Made by a program: the position numbers and the translations under genes | The notes under the pieces: generated by a model | What the model was told of the DNA's origin: nothing | Databases searched by the model: none | Seen by the model: only the letters and a program-made list of their open reading frames with translations | Part shown: in pieces, positions 44,825 through 54,267 of the stretch | Position numbering within the stretch: position 1 is the first letter of the stretch | Layout of the letters: each line of letters opens with the position of its first letter | Assembly (NCBI RefSeq): GCF_014196765.1 | Contig: NZ_JACIEE010000003.1 | Location: 530,009-594,008, forward strand | Length of the DNA: 64,000 nt | Origin: Mycoplana azooxidifex | GTDB taxonomy: Bacteria; Pseudomonadota; Alphaproteobacteria; Rhizobiales; Rhizobiaceae | Direction: 5' to 3'

Positions 44825-44839
44825 CTATAAAAAAACTCG
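44825..44839. promoter_or_regulatory. Half-matching CTAT-N7 element upstream of the FMN reductase gene
   Basis: CTATAAAAAAACTCG lies 30 bp before the ATG at 44794. One half-site (CTAT, giving ATAG on the minus strand) is intact and the second is diverged. Confidence 0.35.
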
Positions 44840-44925
44840 ATTAAAGAAAAAGGACGCTATTTTCGATCTGCTTTGGGAAAAGATCACCCCTCCAACCGAG
44901 CTGTGCGCTGGCCTCCAAAAACGAA

Positions 44926-44961
44926 ACATCCCACGATGGACCGATGCCCATCGTGGGATGT
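44926..44961 (-). terminator. Intrinsic terminator of the MetQ-like gene
   Basis: A perfect 14-bp stem, ACATCCCACGATGG / CCATCGTGGGATGT with an 8-nt loop, lies just after the leftward stop at 44985. On the minus strand it runs into TTCGTTTTTGG. This is the clearest intrinsic terminator in the window. Confidence 0.85.
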
Positions 44962-44984
44962 CTGTGCCGCCCCCCGCGCTTGCG

Positions 44985-45833
44985 TCAGTAGGCGCTGATG
45001 CCGGTGCCCTTGTAGACACGATCGAATTCTGCCTTCACCGCGTCGTTCTGATAGGATTCGACCAGCGGCTTCACCCACGGCTCGTCCTTGGATTCCTCGC
45101 GAACGGCGATGAAGTTGCGATACGGATTGTCGTCGACCGGTTCCTGCGCAATGCGGTTTTCGGGCGTGAGCCCGCTTTTCAGCGCCCAGTCCGTGTTGAC
45201 GACGGCGGCGTCGAGATCATCAATCGAGCGGCCGACGATGCCCGCATCGAGCTCCTTGATCTCGATCTTCTTCGGATTTTCGGAGATATCGGCGATCGTT
45301 GCCAGGATGCCCGTGCCGTCCTTGAGCTTGATCAGCCCCTCGTTCTGCAGGACGCGCAGCGCACGGCCCTCGTTCGACGGATCGTTCGGCACGCCGATGA
45401 CGGCGCCGTCCGGGAGCTCTGCGCCCTTGGCGTGCTTCTTCGAGTACAGCCCGATCGGCCAGACGCCGGTATAGCCCACCGGCACGATCTTGTAGCCGTG
45501 CGTCTTGATCTGGTTCTCCAGATAGGGAAGGTGCTGGAAGGCATTGGCATCGACCTCGCCCCGGGCGAGCGCTTCGTTGGGCTGGGTGTAGTCGTTGAAG
45601 ACGACCGTCTCGATCGTAAGCCCCTTCTTCGCCGCCTCTGCTACGACCACGCGCCAGACGTCCTCATCCTCACCCGAAATGATACCGACCTTCAGATCCT
45701 TCTTGTCCTGCGCAAAGGCCGGGGCCGCGACGGGAAGCGTCGAGACGGAGACGGCCGCAACGGCCAGCGCAAGAACAGCCGCGCGACGCGACAAGGACGC
45801 ACCTTCCAGGAGTTTTTTGACGATTTTCGACAT
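44985..45833 (-). CDS. MetQ/NlpA-family periplasmic substrate-binding protein
   Basis: The 282-residue receptor is of the methionine-type ABC importer family. The start at 45833 gives a Sec signal (ALAVAAVSVSTLPVAAPAFA-QDKK) with signal peptidase I cleavage and no lipobox cysteine. It is therefore soluble, unlike E. coli MetQ. Motifs FNDYTQPNEALARGEVDANAFQHLPYLE and DPSNEGRALRVLQNEGLIKL are diagnostic of the NlpA family. No metN or metI gene is adjacent, so it is an orphan receptor here. The strong terminator after it makes it monocistronic. The ligand may be methionine or another sulfur compound. Confidence 0.88.
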   Translation of the reverse strand: MSKIVKKLLEGASLSRRAAVLALAVAAVSVSTLPVAAPAFAQDKKDLKVGIISGEDEDVWRVVVAEAAKKGLTIETVVFNDYTQPNEALARGEVDANAFQHLPYLENQIKTHGYKIVPVGYTGVWPIGLYSKKHAKGAELPDGAVIGVPNDPSNEGRALRVLQNEGLIKLKDGTGILATIADISENPKKIEIKELDAGIVGRSIDDLDAAVVNTDWALKSGLTPENRIAQEPVDDNPYRNFIAVREESKDEPWVKPLVESYQNDAVKAEFDRVYKGTGISAY

Positions 45834-45992
45834 GATAGCTGCCTTCGCGATTGGTTCGAAACACCATTGTTTCCGCCTCAAAAATCGCAAATGCCCAATT
45901 CCTGGGCAACGAATGCCGATTTACCGGTCAGGCAGATCGGGAATTTTCCCTATTGTGGAAGCGGTCCCTGGAGGAAAATATTTTCTACTATA

Positions 45993-46007
45993 TTTATAGA
46001 CTAATAG
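45993..46007. promoter_or_regulatory. CTAT-type element upstream of the MetQ-like gene
   Basis: On the minus strand it reads CTATTAGTCTATAAA; an overlapping alternative, CTACTATATTTATAG, is at 45985-45999. It lies 160-174 bp before the ATG, farther than in the other genes, so the assignment is weaker. Confidence 0.35.
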
Positions 46008-46036
46008 CCGCCGGCCGCGACGACCACCGCCTTGCT

Positions 46037-47557
46037 CTATTCCGATGATGGTTGCGCGCCTTCCGGCGGCATCAGGCCGAGCCGCCGATAGGCTTCGGGC
46101 GGCGCATCGTTTTCTGCCATCAGCTCGATCAGGCGGGCGACGAGACGCGCTTCCGTCTCGGGGTCATCCAGCGTGCGCACCTGCCGGGGATCGGCAACGA
46201 CGTCGTAGAGCCGCGTGTCGCTCTCGATCAGGCTGCCGGGGCCGTAGTTCATGTAGAAGGGCGAACGGGACTGGACCGGGATCTGAAGCAGCGGCACGTC
46301 CTTGGTCCAGTCGAAAGGCGGGTGCAGCCGCGCCTCGCGCAATTCCTCCGGCGTGAATCGCGTCTTCAGATGGGTCGGCATCAGCGTGTACTGATAGATC
46401 TCCTGGGTGCGGATATCCTCCGGGTAGCGGTGATAGGTGTAGACGCCGTCCGTGATGTTCACGGCGCCACCGAAATAGCCGAAGATCACCGCGTCATGGT
46501 GCGTCTCGCCCACGAGCGCCCGCCCCTTCATCTCCTCGGCCGGGGGGAGACCGAACAACGCCAATAACGTCGGGGCGATGTCGATGGATTGGGTCACATC
46601 GCCGATCCGGCCGGAGCGCGGCGCGCGCGGGTCGTGAATGAACAGCGGGATGTTGGCGATCTCCTGGTACATCGTCATCCGGTTCTTCGCCCACAGGTCA
46701 TGCTCTCCGAGCAGGAAGCCATGGTCGGTGGTCAGGATGAGCGCCGTGTCCTTCCAGAGGTCGTATTCGTCGAATGCGTCGAGCAGCTTGCCGAGCAGAT
46801 GGTCGCAATGGGCGAGGGTGGCCCGATAGTTGGCGCGCAGCTCATCGGCCTCGCCCGGTTCGTCATTGCCCCGCCCATAGGTCGGCCAGTCCCGGATCGG
46901 CCCGTTCCAGCCGGTCCGGAATGCCTCCTTGAAGCTGTCGGGCGCATGGAAGGGTTCATGGGGATCGAAGGTCTCGATCTGGAGCAGCCAGTTGTCCGCC
47001 GCGTGGTTCCTGGCAAGAAAATCGAGACCGTGCGCGAATGTCTTGTAGGAAGGGAAATCCTCCTCTTCCGTGATGAATTCGCGGTTGACGATGTAGGGCT
47101 CGAAGACGTGTTTGATCCCGCCACCCCGCTGCTTGGGGTGGTACTTCTCGCTGAGCTCGACCAGGTCCTTCGACTTGTCGACCTTCCACGGGTCGGCCTC
47201 CTGGCCGCGAACGAACTCGAACGTGGTGTAGCGATTGTGATAGGTGGCTCCGCCGTCTTCCCAGTAGTGATAATGATCGGTCACCAGGTGGGAGTGAACG
47301 CCGGCGTCATGCAGGAGCTCCGGGAAGGCGTTATCGAAGGGTTCGAGCGGCCCCCAGCTGCGATGGAGGAAGGACAGCCGTCCGGTCATCATGTCGCGCC
47401 GCGCCGGCATGCAGGGCATCGATCCGACATAATGCTTGTCGAAGACCACCGAACGGGCCGCCAGCCGGTCGAAATTCGGCGTCGGCACGGCGGTCCCGCC
47501 ATAGGGGCCAAGAAGATGGCGATTGAGGCTGTCGAAAAGTAGGAAGACGGCTTTCAT
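46037..47557 (-). CDS. Type I sulfatase (formylglycine-dependent) encoded with an ABC importer
   Basis: The 506-residue alkaline-phosphatase-fold hydrolase has the CXPXR sulfatase signature CMPARRDMMTGR at Cys49, to be converted to formylglycine. Metal residues are visible in LFDSLNRHLLGPYGG (Asp9) and TTDHGFLLGEHDLWAKNRMTMYQE (Asp-His pair and active-site Lys). No signal peptide is present, so it should act in the cytoplasm. It starts 2 bp after the importer ATPase gene and is the last gene of that operon, implying hydrolysis of the imported sulfate ester. Phosphonate monoester hydrolases share this fold, so the leaving group is not certain. Confidence 0.87.
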   Translation of the reverse strand: MKAVFLLFDSLNRHLLGPYGGTAVPTPNFDRLAARSVVFDKHYVGSMPCMPARRDMMTGRLSFLHRSWGPLEPFDNAFPELLHDAGVHSHLVTDHYHYWEDGGATYHNRYTTFEFVRGQEADPWKVDKSKDLVELSEKYHPKQRGGGIKHVFEPYIVNREFITEEEDFPSYKTFAHGLDFLARNHAADNWLLQIETFDPHEPFHAPDSFKEAFRTGWNGPIRDWPTYGRGNDEPGEADELRANYRATLAHCDHLLGKLLDAFDEYDLWKDTALILTTDHGFLLGEHDLWAKNRMTMYQEIANIPLFIHDPRAPRSGRIGDVTQSIDIAPTLLALFGLPPAEEMKGRALVGETHHDAVIFGYFGGAVNITDGVYTYHRYPEDIRTQEIYQYTLMPTHLKTRFTPEELREARLHPPFDWTKDVPLLQIPVQSRSPFYMNYGPGSLIESDTRLYDVVADPRQVRTLDDPETEARLVARLIELMAENDAPPEAYRRLGLMPPEGAQPSSE

Positions 47558-47559
47558 GA

Positions 47560-48630
47560 TCAGGAAGCTCCGGTGATCTGTGGCAGGATGCCGCCGGTGG
47601 ACTTGACAAACAGGTGAACGCGGCCCGGTTCCGGCCTCAGCCAGACCGTCTCGCCGGCCCGGCCTTGCGAGCCGGGCCTGCGCCAGCAGATTTGCCGGCC
47701 ATCGCGGTCGCCGAAGACGTAGGTCTCCGCGCCGAGGTGTTCGACGATGTCGAAGGTCAGCGGCAAGGCATCGGGCGCGTTCGGCTCTCCGGGGACAAGG
47801 TCTTCCGGACGGATACCGATATCGACCGGCCCGGGCGCCGCGGAACTGCGGCCAAGGACGAGACGACCGGCGCGCACCGTCCCGTCCGCGCCAATCTCGC
47901 CATCCAGGATATTGATCCCCGGCGCGCCGATGAACTCGGCCACGAAGCGGCTTGCCGGATTTGCATAGACCTCGAGCGGCGTTCCGATCTGGACGATCTG
48001 GCCACGGTCCAGCACCACGATGCGATCGGCCATCGTCATGGCCTCCACCTGGTCATGCGTCACGTAGATGGAGGTGGCGCCGAGACGCTCGTGCAGCGCC
48101 CGGATCTCGGTCCGCATCTGGACACGCAGCTTCGCATCGAGATTGGAAAGGGGCTCGTCGAACAGGAAGAGCGCGGGCTTGCGGACGATCGCCCGACCCA
48201 TCGCGACCCGTTGCCTCTGCCCGCCGGAAAGCTGGCGCGGCTTGCGGTCGAGAAGCGCTGTGAGGCCGAGAAGACGGGCCGCATCCTCGACGGCTGCGTC
48301 GATCTCGGCTTTCGGCCGGCCGGAGAGCGTCAAGCTGAAGCCGATATTCTGGCGCACGGTCATGTGCGGATAGAGCGCATAGGACTGGAACACCATCGCC
48401 ACATCGCGCTCACGGGGTTCGAGGCCGTCGACGTCGCGACCGTCGATGCGCACGGTGCCCGCGTCGGCGTCTTCGAGGCCCGCGATCACCCGCAGAAGCG
48501 TCGATTTCCCGCATCCCGAGGGCCCGACGAGGACGAGGAATTCTCCGTCCCGGATGTCGAGGGCGATCTGGGAAAGGACCTGCGACTTCCCGAAGGACTT
48601 GACGATTCCCTTAAGGTCAACTCTTGCCAT
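47560..48630 (-). CDS. ABC transporter ATP-binding protein, CUT1/UgpC-MalK type
   Basis: The 356-residue ATPase has Walker [11 protein letters not shown]-loop [12 protein letters not shown], signature [15 protein letters not shown], Walker [13 protein letters not shown] and a C-terminal regulatory TOBE/OB domain (about 240-350). These are hallmarks of the MalK/UgpC subfamily serving sugar and glycerophosphodiester importers. It is translationally close to the permeases (8 bp) and to the sulfatase (2 bp). Confidence 0.93.
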   Translation of the reverse strand: MARVDLKGIVKSFGKSQVLSQIALDIRDGEFLVLVGPSGCGKSTLLRVIAGLEDADAGTVRIDGRDVDGLEPRERDVAMVFQSYALYPHMTVRQNIGFSLTLSGRPKAEIDAAVEDAARLLGLTALLDRKPRQLSGGQRQRVAMGRAIVRKPALFLFDEPLSNLDAKLRVQMRTEIRALHERLGATSIYVTHDQVEAMTMADRIVVLDRGQIVQIGTPLEVYANPASRFVAEFIGAPGINILDGEIGADGTVRAGRLVLGRSSAAPGPVDIGIRPEDLVPGEPNAPDALPLTFDIVEHLGAETYVFGDRDGRQICWRRPGSQGRAGETVWLRPEPGRVHLFVKSTGGILPQITGAS

Positions 48631-48638
48631 TCTATCCT

Positions 48639-49469
48639 CTATTTCAAGGCGCCGCCGGTAAGACCCTGGACAACGAAACGCTGGCCGAAGATCATCAGCA
48701 CCAGGGCCGGCAGGATCGCGATCATGGAGGCGGCGGCCATCGGGCCGTTCTGGATTTCAAATTGCTGGGCAAATTGCGCAATCCCGATTGGGACGGTCGC
48801 CGCAGCCCGCGAAGCCAGCGTCAGGGCGACAGAGAACTCGTTCCAGCTGAACACGAAGGCGAGAACCCCGGCGGCGATGAGCCCCGGCGTCACGAGCGGC
48901 AGCACGACCTTGCGGAACACCTGGAACGGAGTACAGCCGTCGACGCGGGCAGCGTCCTCCAGTTCGACGGGAATGTCGCGGATGAACCCCATGAGCAGCC
49001 AGACGGTGAGCGGGAGGTTCAGCACCACATGGACCAGGACGAGCGCCGTCAGCGTATTGTAGAGGTCGAGCCAGCGAAAGATGAGGTACCATGGTCCGAT
49101 CAGCGTCAGCGTGGGCATGACGTGGAATACCAGCGTCCATCCCAGAAACACCCGCGAGACCAGCCGCGAATGCTGCTGGCGTTCCAGCGTGTAGGCGGCG
49201 AGCAGCCCGATTGTGAGCGTGATGGCGGTGCTGACCGCAGCCACTGTGACGCTGTTGAACAGGTTGCGGACAAAATTCGAGCGCCGCCCGAAAAGCACCT
49301 GCTGATAGTTGCCCAACGTCGGATCGAACAGGACGTCGCCCGTGGCGATCGCTATTTCGGTCTTGAACGACGTCGCCAGGATGTAGAGGAACGGCGCCAG
49401 CGTGAAGACGACCGAAAGCGCCAGAAGCGCCCGGCCGAGAAGGAGACTGCGGCCTCTCAATTCAAGCAT
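48639..49469 (-). CDS. ABC transporter permease, CUT1 type (UgpE/MalG-like)
   Basis: The 276-residue permease has six helices and the EAA loop ELEDAARVDGCTPFQVFRKVVLPLVTPGLIAAGVLAFVFSWNEF, the MalG-type signature including the FxxxWN motif. It overlaps the upstream permease by 8 bp. It forms a heterodimer with that permease, and the importer serves the sulfatase at 46037. Confidence 0.92.
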   Translation of the reverse strand: MLELRGRSLLLGRALLALSVVFTLAPFLYILATSFKTEIAIATGDVLFDPTLGNYQQVLFGRRSNFVRNLFNSVTVAAVSTAITLTIGLLAAYTLERQQHSRLVSRVFLGWTLVFHVMPTLTLIGPWYLIFRWLDLYNTLTALVLVHVVLNLPLTVWLLMGFIRDIPVELEDAARVDGCTPFQVFRKVVLPLVTPGLIAAGVLAFVFSWNEFSVALTLASRAAATVPIGIAQFAQQFEIQNGPMAAASMIAILPALVLMIFGQRFVVQGLTGGALK

Positions 49470-50391
49470 TTCGCGCCTCCAGCCAGCGCAGGCTGAACCG
49501 CGCCGTCAGGAGGAAGGCCAGGATCATCGCAATGGTGACGACCGAAAGAAGCGCGCCGTAGCCCATGATATTCTGTTCGAAGAAGACCTTGTAGAGCCGC
49601 AGGCTCAGCACTTCGGTCGCGGTGCCGGGCCCGCCGCCGGTCAGGAGCACGATCTGGTCGAACACCTTGAAGGCGGCAATGGACCGGAAGATGAAGGCCA
49701 CCGCGATGGCCGGCGCCAGCAGCGGCAGGACGATATGGCGCAGAAGCTGGCGGCGATTGGCCCCGTCGATCCTCGCGGCCTCGATCACCTCGCGCGGCAG
49801 TCCCTCGACGCCCGCAAAGAGGATGAGGAACACCAGCGGCGTCCAATGCCAGACGTCGACCACGACGACCGACAGGAGCGCGATGGAGGTTTCGGAGAGC
49901 CAACCGACCTTGGCCAGACCGAACGCCTCGAGGATCTGGTTGAGCGGGCCGAAATCGTAGCTGTAGATCAGTCTCCACATGGCGCCGATGGCGACCGGAG
50001 AGACGAGGATGGGCAGGATGGTCACCGTCCGGATCCACCCCTTGCCGCGACGAACCGAGGCGGCAAGAAGCGCAAGGCCGATGCCCAAGACGAGCTCCAC
50101 GGAGACGGATAGAACCGTGAACAGAAGCGTGTTCAGCGTGGCCGTCAGGAACTGGGTGTCATCCAGAAGCAGGCTCAGATTGGCCAGCGGCCTGAAGACC
50201 CATTCGGTTTGCCCGCGCGACACCGAAATCTCGGCCAGGGCCATGGCAAACAGGTTGAGCATGGGCACGACCGTCAGCAGGACCAGCATGATCACCGCAG
50301 GCAAGAGCGCGACCCTGCGGAAGAGCTGCTTGCGACGGAACGCCCTGACAGGGCGTTCCGCATCGTCAAGTATGGCTGAGCTTACGGACAT
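49462..50391 (-). CDS. ABC transporter permease, CUT1 type (UgpA/MalF-like)
   Basis: The 309-residue permease has six helices. It carries the family loop LPREVIEAARIDGANRRQLLRHIVLPLLAPAIAVAFIFRSI. It lies 10 bp downstream of the binding-protein gene and overlaps the partner permease. It forms the channel of the same importer. Confidence 0.92.
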   Translation of the reverse strand: MSVSSAILDDAERPVRAFRRKQLFRRVALLPAVIMLVLLTVVPMLNLFAMALAEISVSRGQTEWVFRPLANLSLLLDDTQFLTATLNTLLFTVLSVSVELVLGIGLALLAASVRRGKGWIRTVTILPILVSPVAIGAMWRLIYSYDFGPLNQILEAFGLAKVGWLSETSIALLSVVVVDVWHWTPLVFLILFAGVEGLPREVIEAARIDGANRRQLLRHIVLPLLAPAIAVAFIFRSIAAFKVFDQIVLLTGGGPGTATEVLSLRLYKVFFEQNIMGYGALLSVVTIAMILAFLLTARFSLRWLEARNA

Positions 50392-50401
50392 GCTGCTCGG
50401 C

Positions 50402-51769
50402 TCATTCCGCGAGGTCGGGAAGGCGGCCGGTCTTGCGGCCCGTCTTGCGGAAGATCGCCTCGATCTCGGCAGCCGCGGTATTGAGCGCTGCGGTGGGGGA
50501 GAGCTCCCCGATCAAGGCCTGGTTGAGACGCAGGCCGAGCACCTCGTTCACCTCTGCCGCCTCGGCATAGCCGAACGGGCTCACCGCTCCGTCGAGATTG
50601 GAGAGATAGGCCTTGACCCAGAAGTAGTCCGGCTGATCCGCAAGCGGCTCGAGCACGTCGGCCCGGACCGGCACGCCGCCTGCCTCGACGTAGGCCTCCT
50701 GGGCCGGCTTCGACACGAACCATTTCAGGAAGGCCAGTGCCGCTTCCTTCTGCTCCTTCGAGATGTTCTGCGGGATCGCCAGGGACCAGTTGCCGATGGG
50801 CGAGGGAAGCTTCCTGCCGTCGACGATCGGGTTCGGCACGGCGCCGAGCTTGCCGGCAACCACGGACTTGGCGGGATCGGTCAGGCTCGACATGGCGGCG
50901 ACGACCACCTGGATCTCGGCGGCCTTGCCGGCGGCCATGAGCTGGATGACGTCGTTCTGCGTGAGGGCGGCGACGTTGTCCGGCCCGCACCCCTTCAGGA
51001 TGTCAAGGAACTTGGTGAGGGCGGTCAGCGCCTGCGGGCTGTTGATGGTCACGGTGTAGTCACCGTTCTCCATGTCGGCCGCGATATCCGCGCCGTGCGC
51101 CAGGAGATAGGGAGACCATTCGAAGCGGATCGAGCCTCGCTCGCCCCGGGTGACATAGCCATAAAGCCCAGAGGCCGCCTGAACCGCCTTGCAGCTCACC
51201 GCAACATCGTCCACCGTGACCGGAGGGGTAAGCTTGGCCTGTTCGAAGATGTCGGTGCGATAGACCTGCATGTGCGTGTTGCAGTTCGGCGGGACGCCGT
51301 ACAGCGCTCCGCCGTCCGGGGTGCGCCAGCGCTTCGCGGCGTTCCACCAGTGCGTCTCACCGCAGGCAAAGACCTCTTGCGGAAGCTTGAACTCCGGATC
51401 GATTTCGTTCAGCGGCGTCAGCGTGCCGGCTTCGTAGAACTCGACGGTCCAGCCACCGTCGATGTTCAGCAGCTGGTGCGTGCTCTCCGCGCCGCGCACC
51501 GCGTTGCGCGCCTTTTCCAGCATGCCGGAGTAGGGCGTCACGTCCAGCTCCACCACATTGCCGGTTTGCTCCTCGTAGAGCGCAACGGCTGCCTCAAAGC
51601 CCGAGAACCAGGGCGAGGCGTTGATCAGAGCGGTGATCGGCACCTGCTCGCCGACATCTGGAACATCTTCCTGCGCCAGAACGGGTGTCGCTGCAAACCC
51701 CACAGCAAGCAGCGCCGCGCCCAGTTTCAAACGCCAGCGCTGGCGGGCCGAGCCAGGTATCGTCTTCAT
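50402..51769 (-). CDS. Extracellular solute-binding protein, CUT1 type
   Basis: This is a 455-residue periplasmic receptor of the SBP_bac_1 family. The start at 51769 has GGAGGG upstream; the longer upstream frame lacks a ribosome site. A Sec signal ends near VLAQ-ED. The mature protein has the two-lobe fold with an early ALINASPWFSGFEAAVALYEEQTGN and a mid-region SGLYGYVTRGERGSIRFEWSPYLLAHGA, as in sugar-binding proteins. It is the first gene of the operon feeding the sulfatase, so its ligand is probably a sulfated carbohydrate or other sulfate ester. A half CTAT element lies 33 bp upstream. Confidence 0.88.
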   Translation of the reverse strand: MKTIPGSARQRWRLKLGAALLAVGFAATPVLAQEDVPDVGEQVPITALINASPWFSGFEAAVALYEEQTGNVVELDVTPYSGMLEKARNAVRGAESTHQLLNIDGGWTVEFYEAGTLTPLNEIDPEFKLPQEVFACGETHWWNAAKRWRTPDGGALYGVPPNCNTHMQVYRTDIFEQAKLTPPVTVDDVAVSCKAVQAASGLYGYVTRGERGSIRFEWSPYLLAHGADIAADMENGDYTVTINSPQALTALTKFLDILKGCGPDNVAALTQNDVIQLMAAGKAAEIQVVVAAMSSLTDPAKSVVAGKLGAVPNPIVDGRKLPSPIGNWSLAIPQNISKEQKEAALAFLKWFVSKPAQEAYVEAGGVPVRADVLEPLADQPDYFWVKAYLSNLDGAVSPFGYAEAAEVNEVLGLRLNQALIGELSPTAALNTAAAEIEAIFRKTGRKTGRLPDLAE

Positions 51770-51801
51770 CGCTTCATCCCTCCGATCGCATGTCGAACAG
51801 A

Positions 51802-51816
51802 CGACATACTTTATAG
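51802..51816. promoter_or_regulatory. Half-matching CTAT-N7 element upstream of the sulfatase importer operon
   Basis: On the minus strand it reads CTATAAAGTATGTCG, 32 bp before the ATG at 51769, in the interval shared with the divergent LysR gene. Only one half-site is intact. Confidence 0.35.
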
Positions 51817-51895
51817 ACTTTGTTGACAAAAGAACGGGCGGCATGATGATGTAAAATGAAATCACTGGGCACGAGCGATAACCTGGCGGAATGAC

Positions 51896-52804
51896 ATGGA
51901 TAGAAATCTTCGAGCCTTCCTTTCCGTAGCAAGAAAAGGCAATCTGACCGCCGCTTCAGAGGAAATTGGTCTCACCCAGCCCGCTGTGACGAAAACGATC
52001 CGCCGGCTCGAATCCGAGCTCGGAGCCGAGCTTTTTATGCGAACGGCCCGCGGCATGTTCCTCAACGACACGGGAAAGCGCTTCCTGCAGCGCGCGGAAG
52101 CAATCGAAAATCAATATCGCTTCGCCGTGGAGGAAATGGCCGCGGAGCGACGGCAGGAAAAAGCCATCCTGCGGATCGTGGCGGGCGTGGCCTATCAGAG
52201 CGGACTGGCGGCCCGCCTGGTCAGCCAGCTCCACAGCGAATTTCCGCACACGATGATCGAGCTGCGCGCCGATCTTCTGACGCCCACGCGCCCCGAGCTG
52301 ATGCGTGGCGAGATCGACCTGATCCTCGGGGCGCTGGTGGGGGCACCGCCGGAGGGGATCGTTACCCATCCGCTGCTTTCGGCGAACGTCGTTGTCTTTG
52401 CAGGGCTGCTCAGCCCTCTCTACGACAGGGAGAACCTGACGCTGGCCGACACCGCACCTTCCCCCTGGGTGCTCCTTCATCGCGACGACCACACCGCAGG
52501 CCGCCTCACGCGTGCCTATGACGATCTGCGCCTGCAGCCGCCGAGGATCGGCCTGACAGCGCATACGATCGAAGCCTGCCTCGACATCGTCGCCAATTCC
52601 ACGGCGCTGACCGCGGCGGCCGATCCGGTCCGGCCGCTGGCCCGTGAGCGCGGATTGCGCCAGCTGCCTCTGGCGGCGCCCTTGTGGACGTTCGATTCCG
52701 GCCTCTGGATCAGGCAATCGTCGCTGGGCTACCCGATCATCCAGCGTTCGATCGAGATCCTCGAAGAGCTCTGCTCGCGGTTGCGCGATAAAAATTGGTC
52801 ATGA
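51896..52804 (+). CDS. LysR-family transcriptional regulator
   Basis: The 302-residue regulator has an N-terminal winged HTH (residues 1-60, FLSVARKGNLTAASEEIGLTQPAVTKTIRRLESELGAELF). A co-inducer-binding domain follows (about 92-295, ending in the LysR_substrate fold). It is divergent from the CUT1 importer/sulfatase operon and 80 bp upstream of the second sulfatase gene. It likely regulates one or both and senses a sulfate ester or its product. It could also be the factor binding the CTAT-N7-ATAG sites, but nothing shows that. Confidence 0.93.
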   Translation: MDRNLRAFLSVARKGNLTAASEEIGLTQPAVTKTIRRLESELGAELFMRTARGMFLNDTGKRFLQRAEAIENQYRFAVEEMAAERRQEKAILRIVAGVAYQSGLAARLVSQLHSEFPHTMIELRADLLTPTRPELMRGEIDLILGALVGAPPEGIVTHPLLSANVVVFAGLLSPLYDRENLTLADTAPSPWVLLHRDDHTAGRLTRAYDDLRLQPPRIGLTAHTIEACLDIVANSTALTAAADPVRPLARERGLRQLPLAAPLWTFDSGLWIRQSSLGYPIIQRSIEILEELCSRLRDKNWS

Positions 52805-52884
52805 CCGGCAGTCCTTATTTTCATTTCCCGGGGAGTCGGCCCGCCGCTACGGTCCGTCACCTTTGACAAGCATTGGAGCAGGTG

Positions 52885-54267
52885 GTGGCCAAACGACCAA
52901 ACGTGATCGTCTTTTTCACAGATCAGCAGCGGTTCGACACGACCGGAGTTCATGGCAATCCCATGGGATTGACCCCGAACTTCGACCGGATCGCGCAGAT
53001 GGGCACCCATGTGGCCAACGCGTTTGCCTGCCAGCCGCTCTGTGGCCCTTCGCGCGCCGCCCTGCAGACGGGACGCTACGCGACGGCGACCGGCGTGTTC
53101 CGCAACGAGATACCGCTCGATCCGCAGTTGCCGACGCTGGGGCGCGTCTTTTTGGAGAACGGCTATCGCACCGGCTATATCGGAAAATGGCATCTGGCCG
53201 GGCAGGATCCGGTTCCGGAAGGGCTGCGCGGCGGCTACGAGGACTGGCTGGCGGCGAACCATCTCGAGTTCGTCTCGGACGCCTACGATACGCGGCTGAC
53301 CGACAATGACGGGGTCGAGCATAGATTGCCCGGCTATCGCGTGGACGCCATGACGGATGCAGCCATCCGCTACATCGACGTCCACAAGGAAGAGCCGTTC
53401 CTGCTGTTCCTCTCCTTCCTGGAACCGCACCACCAGAACAATACCGACGACTACCCGGCCCCTACGGGGTATCGGGAGGAACTGCAAAAGCGCCTCTGGG
53501 TCCCTGCGGACCTCCAGGCGCTGCAGGGCACGTCCAGCTGGCATCTCGCTGGCTACTACGGAATGGTCAAGCGCCTCGACGAAGCCTTCGGGAGATTGCT
53601 GGACGCGCTCAAGAGCCTGGGCCTGGAGGACGATACCGTCGTCCTGTTCACCTCCGACCATGGGTGCCACTTCAAGACACGAAACGACGAGTACAAGCGA
53701 TCCTGCCATGAGGCCTCCATCCGGGTTCCGATGGCGTTTACGGGTCCCGGCTTCGACAGCGGCGGGCGCGTGCGTGCGCTGGTCAACACCACCGACGTCG
53801 CGCCGACGCTGATCGATGCGGCCGGTCTTGTGGTGCCGGAGACGATGCAGGGCCGGTCGATCCTGCCGCTCCTGCGCGATCCGAAGTCGGACTGGCGTCA
53901 GGAGAGCTTCGTCCAGATATCCGAAACGGAGACCGGGCGGGCGATCCGTACGGAACGCTGGAAATATGCCGTCACGGCCCCCTACGACGCAGCACAGTCC
54001 GAGGCTGCCGAATACGAGGAGTTTGCCCTGTACGATCTCGACAGCGACCCCTTCGAGCTGACCAACCTGATCGGGATGCCGGCCTTCTCCGAGATCACGG
54101 CTGATCTTCGCGCTCGACTTCTGAACTGGATCTCCGAGATAGAAGGAGGCAGCCCCCGCATCCTTGCGCATGCCGAACGCCACCAGCGCCAGCATCGCCT
54201 GAGCGCGCTGGACCTCCTGCAGGACTATCGCAACGGACAGGTCGGGCGCGGTCATGGAGGCGCGTGA
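52885..54267 (+). CDS. Type I sulfatase (formylglycine-dependent), arylsulfatase/choline-sulfatase-like
   Basis: The 460-residue hydrolase opens PNVIVFFTDQQRFDTTGVHG (metal Asp13). The CXPXR motif CGPSRAALQTGR has the modified cysteine at residue 53. A later TSDHGCHFKTRNDEYKRSCHEASIRVP includes the DHG metal residues and an active-site Lys. The GTG at 52885 is chosen because GGAG is six bases upstream; a TTG at 52873 would add four residues. No signal peptide, so cytoplasmic. It overlaps its activating enzyme gene by 14 bp, which implies co-translation and maturation of the nascent chain. Confidence 0.9.
   Translation: MAKRPNVIVFFTDQQRFDTTGVHGNPMGLTPNFDRIAQMGTHVANAFACQPLCGPSRAALQTGRYATATGVFRNEIPLDPQLPTLGRVFLENGYRTGYIGKWHLAGQDPVPEGLRGGYEDWLAANHLEFVSDAYDTRLTDNDGVEHRLPGYRVDAMTDAAIRYIDVHKEEPFLLFLSFLEPHHQNNTDDYPAPTGYREELQKRLWVPADLQALQGTSSWHLAGYYGMVKRLDEAFGRLLDALKSLGLEDDTVVLFTSDHGCHFKTRNDEYKRSCHEASIRVPMAFTGPGFDSGGRVRALVNTTDVAPTLIDAAGLVVPETMQGRSILPLLRDPKSDWRQESFVQISETETGRAIRTERWKYAVTAPYDAAQSEAAEYEEFALYDLDSDPFELTNLIGMPAFSEITADLRARLLNWISEIEGGSPRILAHAERHQRQHRLSALDLLQDYRNGQVGRGHGGA

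Noticed and set aside
45834..46036. A SAM-II riboswitch upstream of the MetQ-like gene
   Set aside because: The conserved SAM-II core could not be found on the minus strand of the leader.
53009..53299. A short Arg/Ser-rich frame inside the second sulfatase gene
   Set aside because: It is an alternative frame of a well-supported sulfatase.
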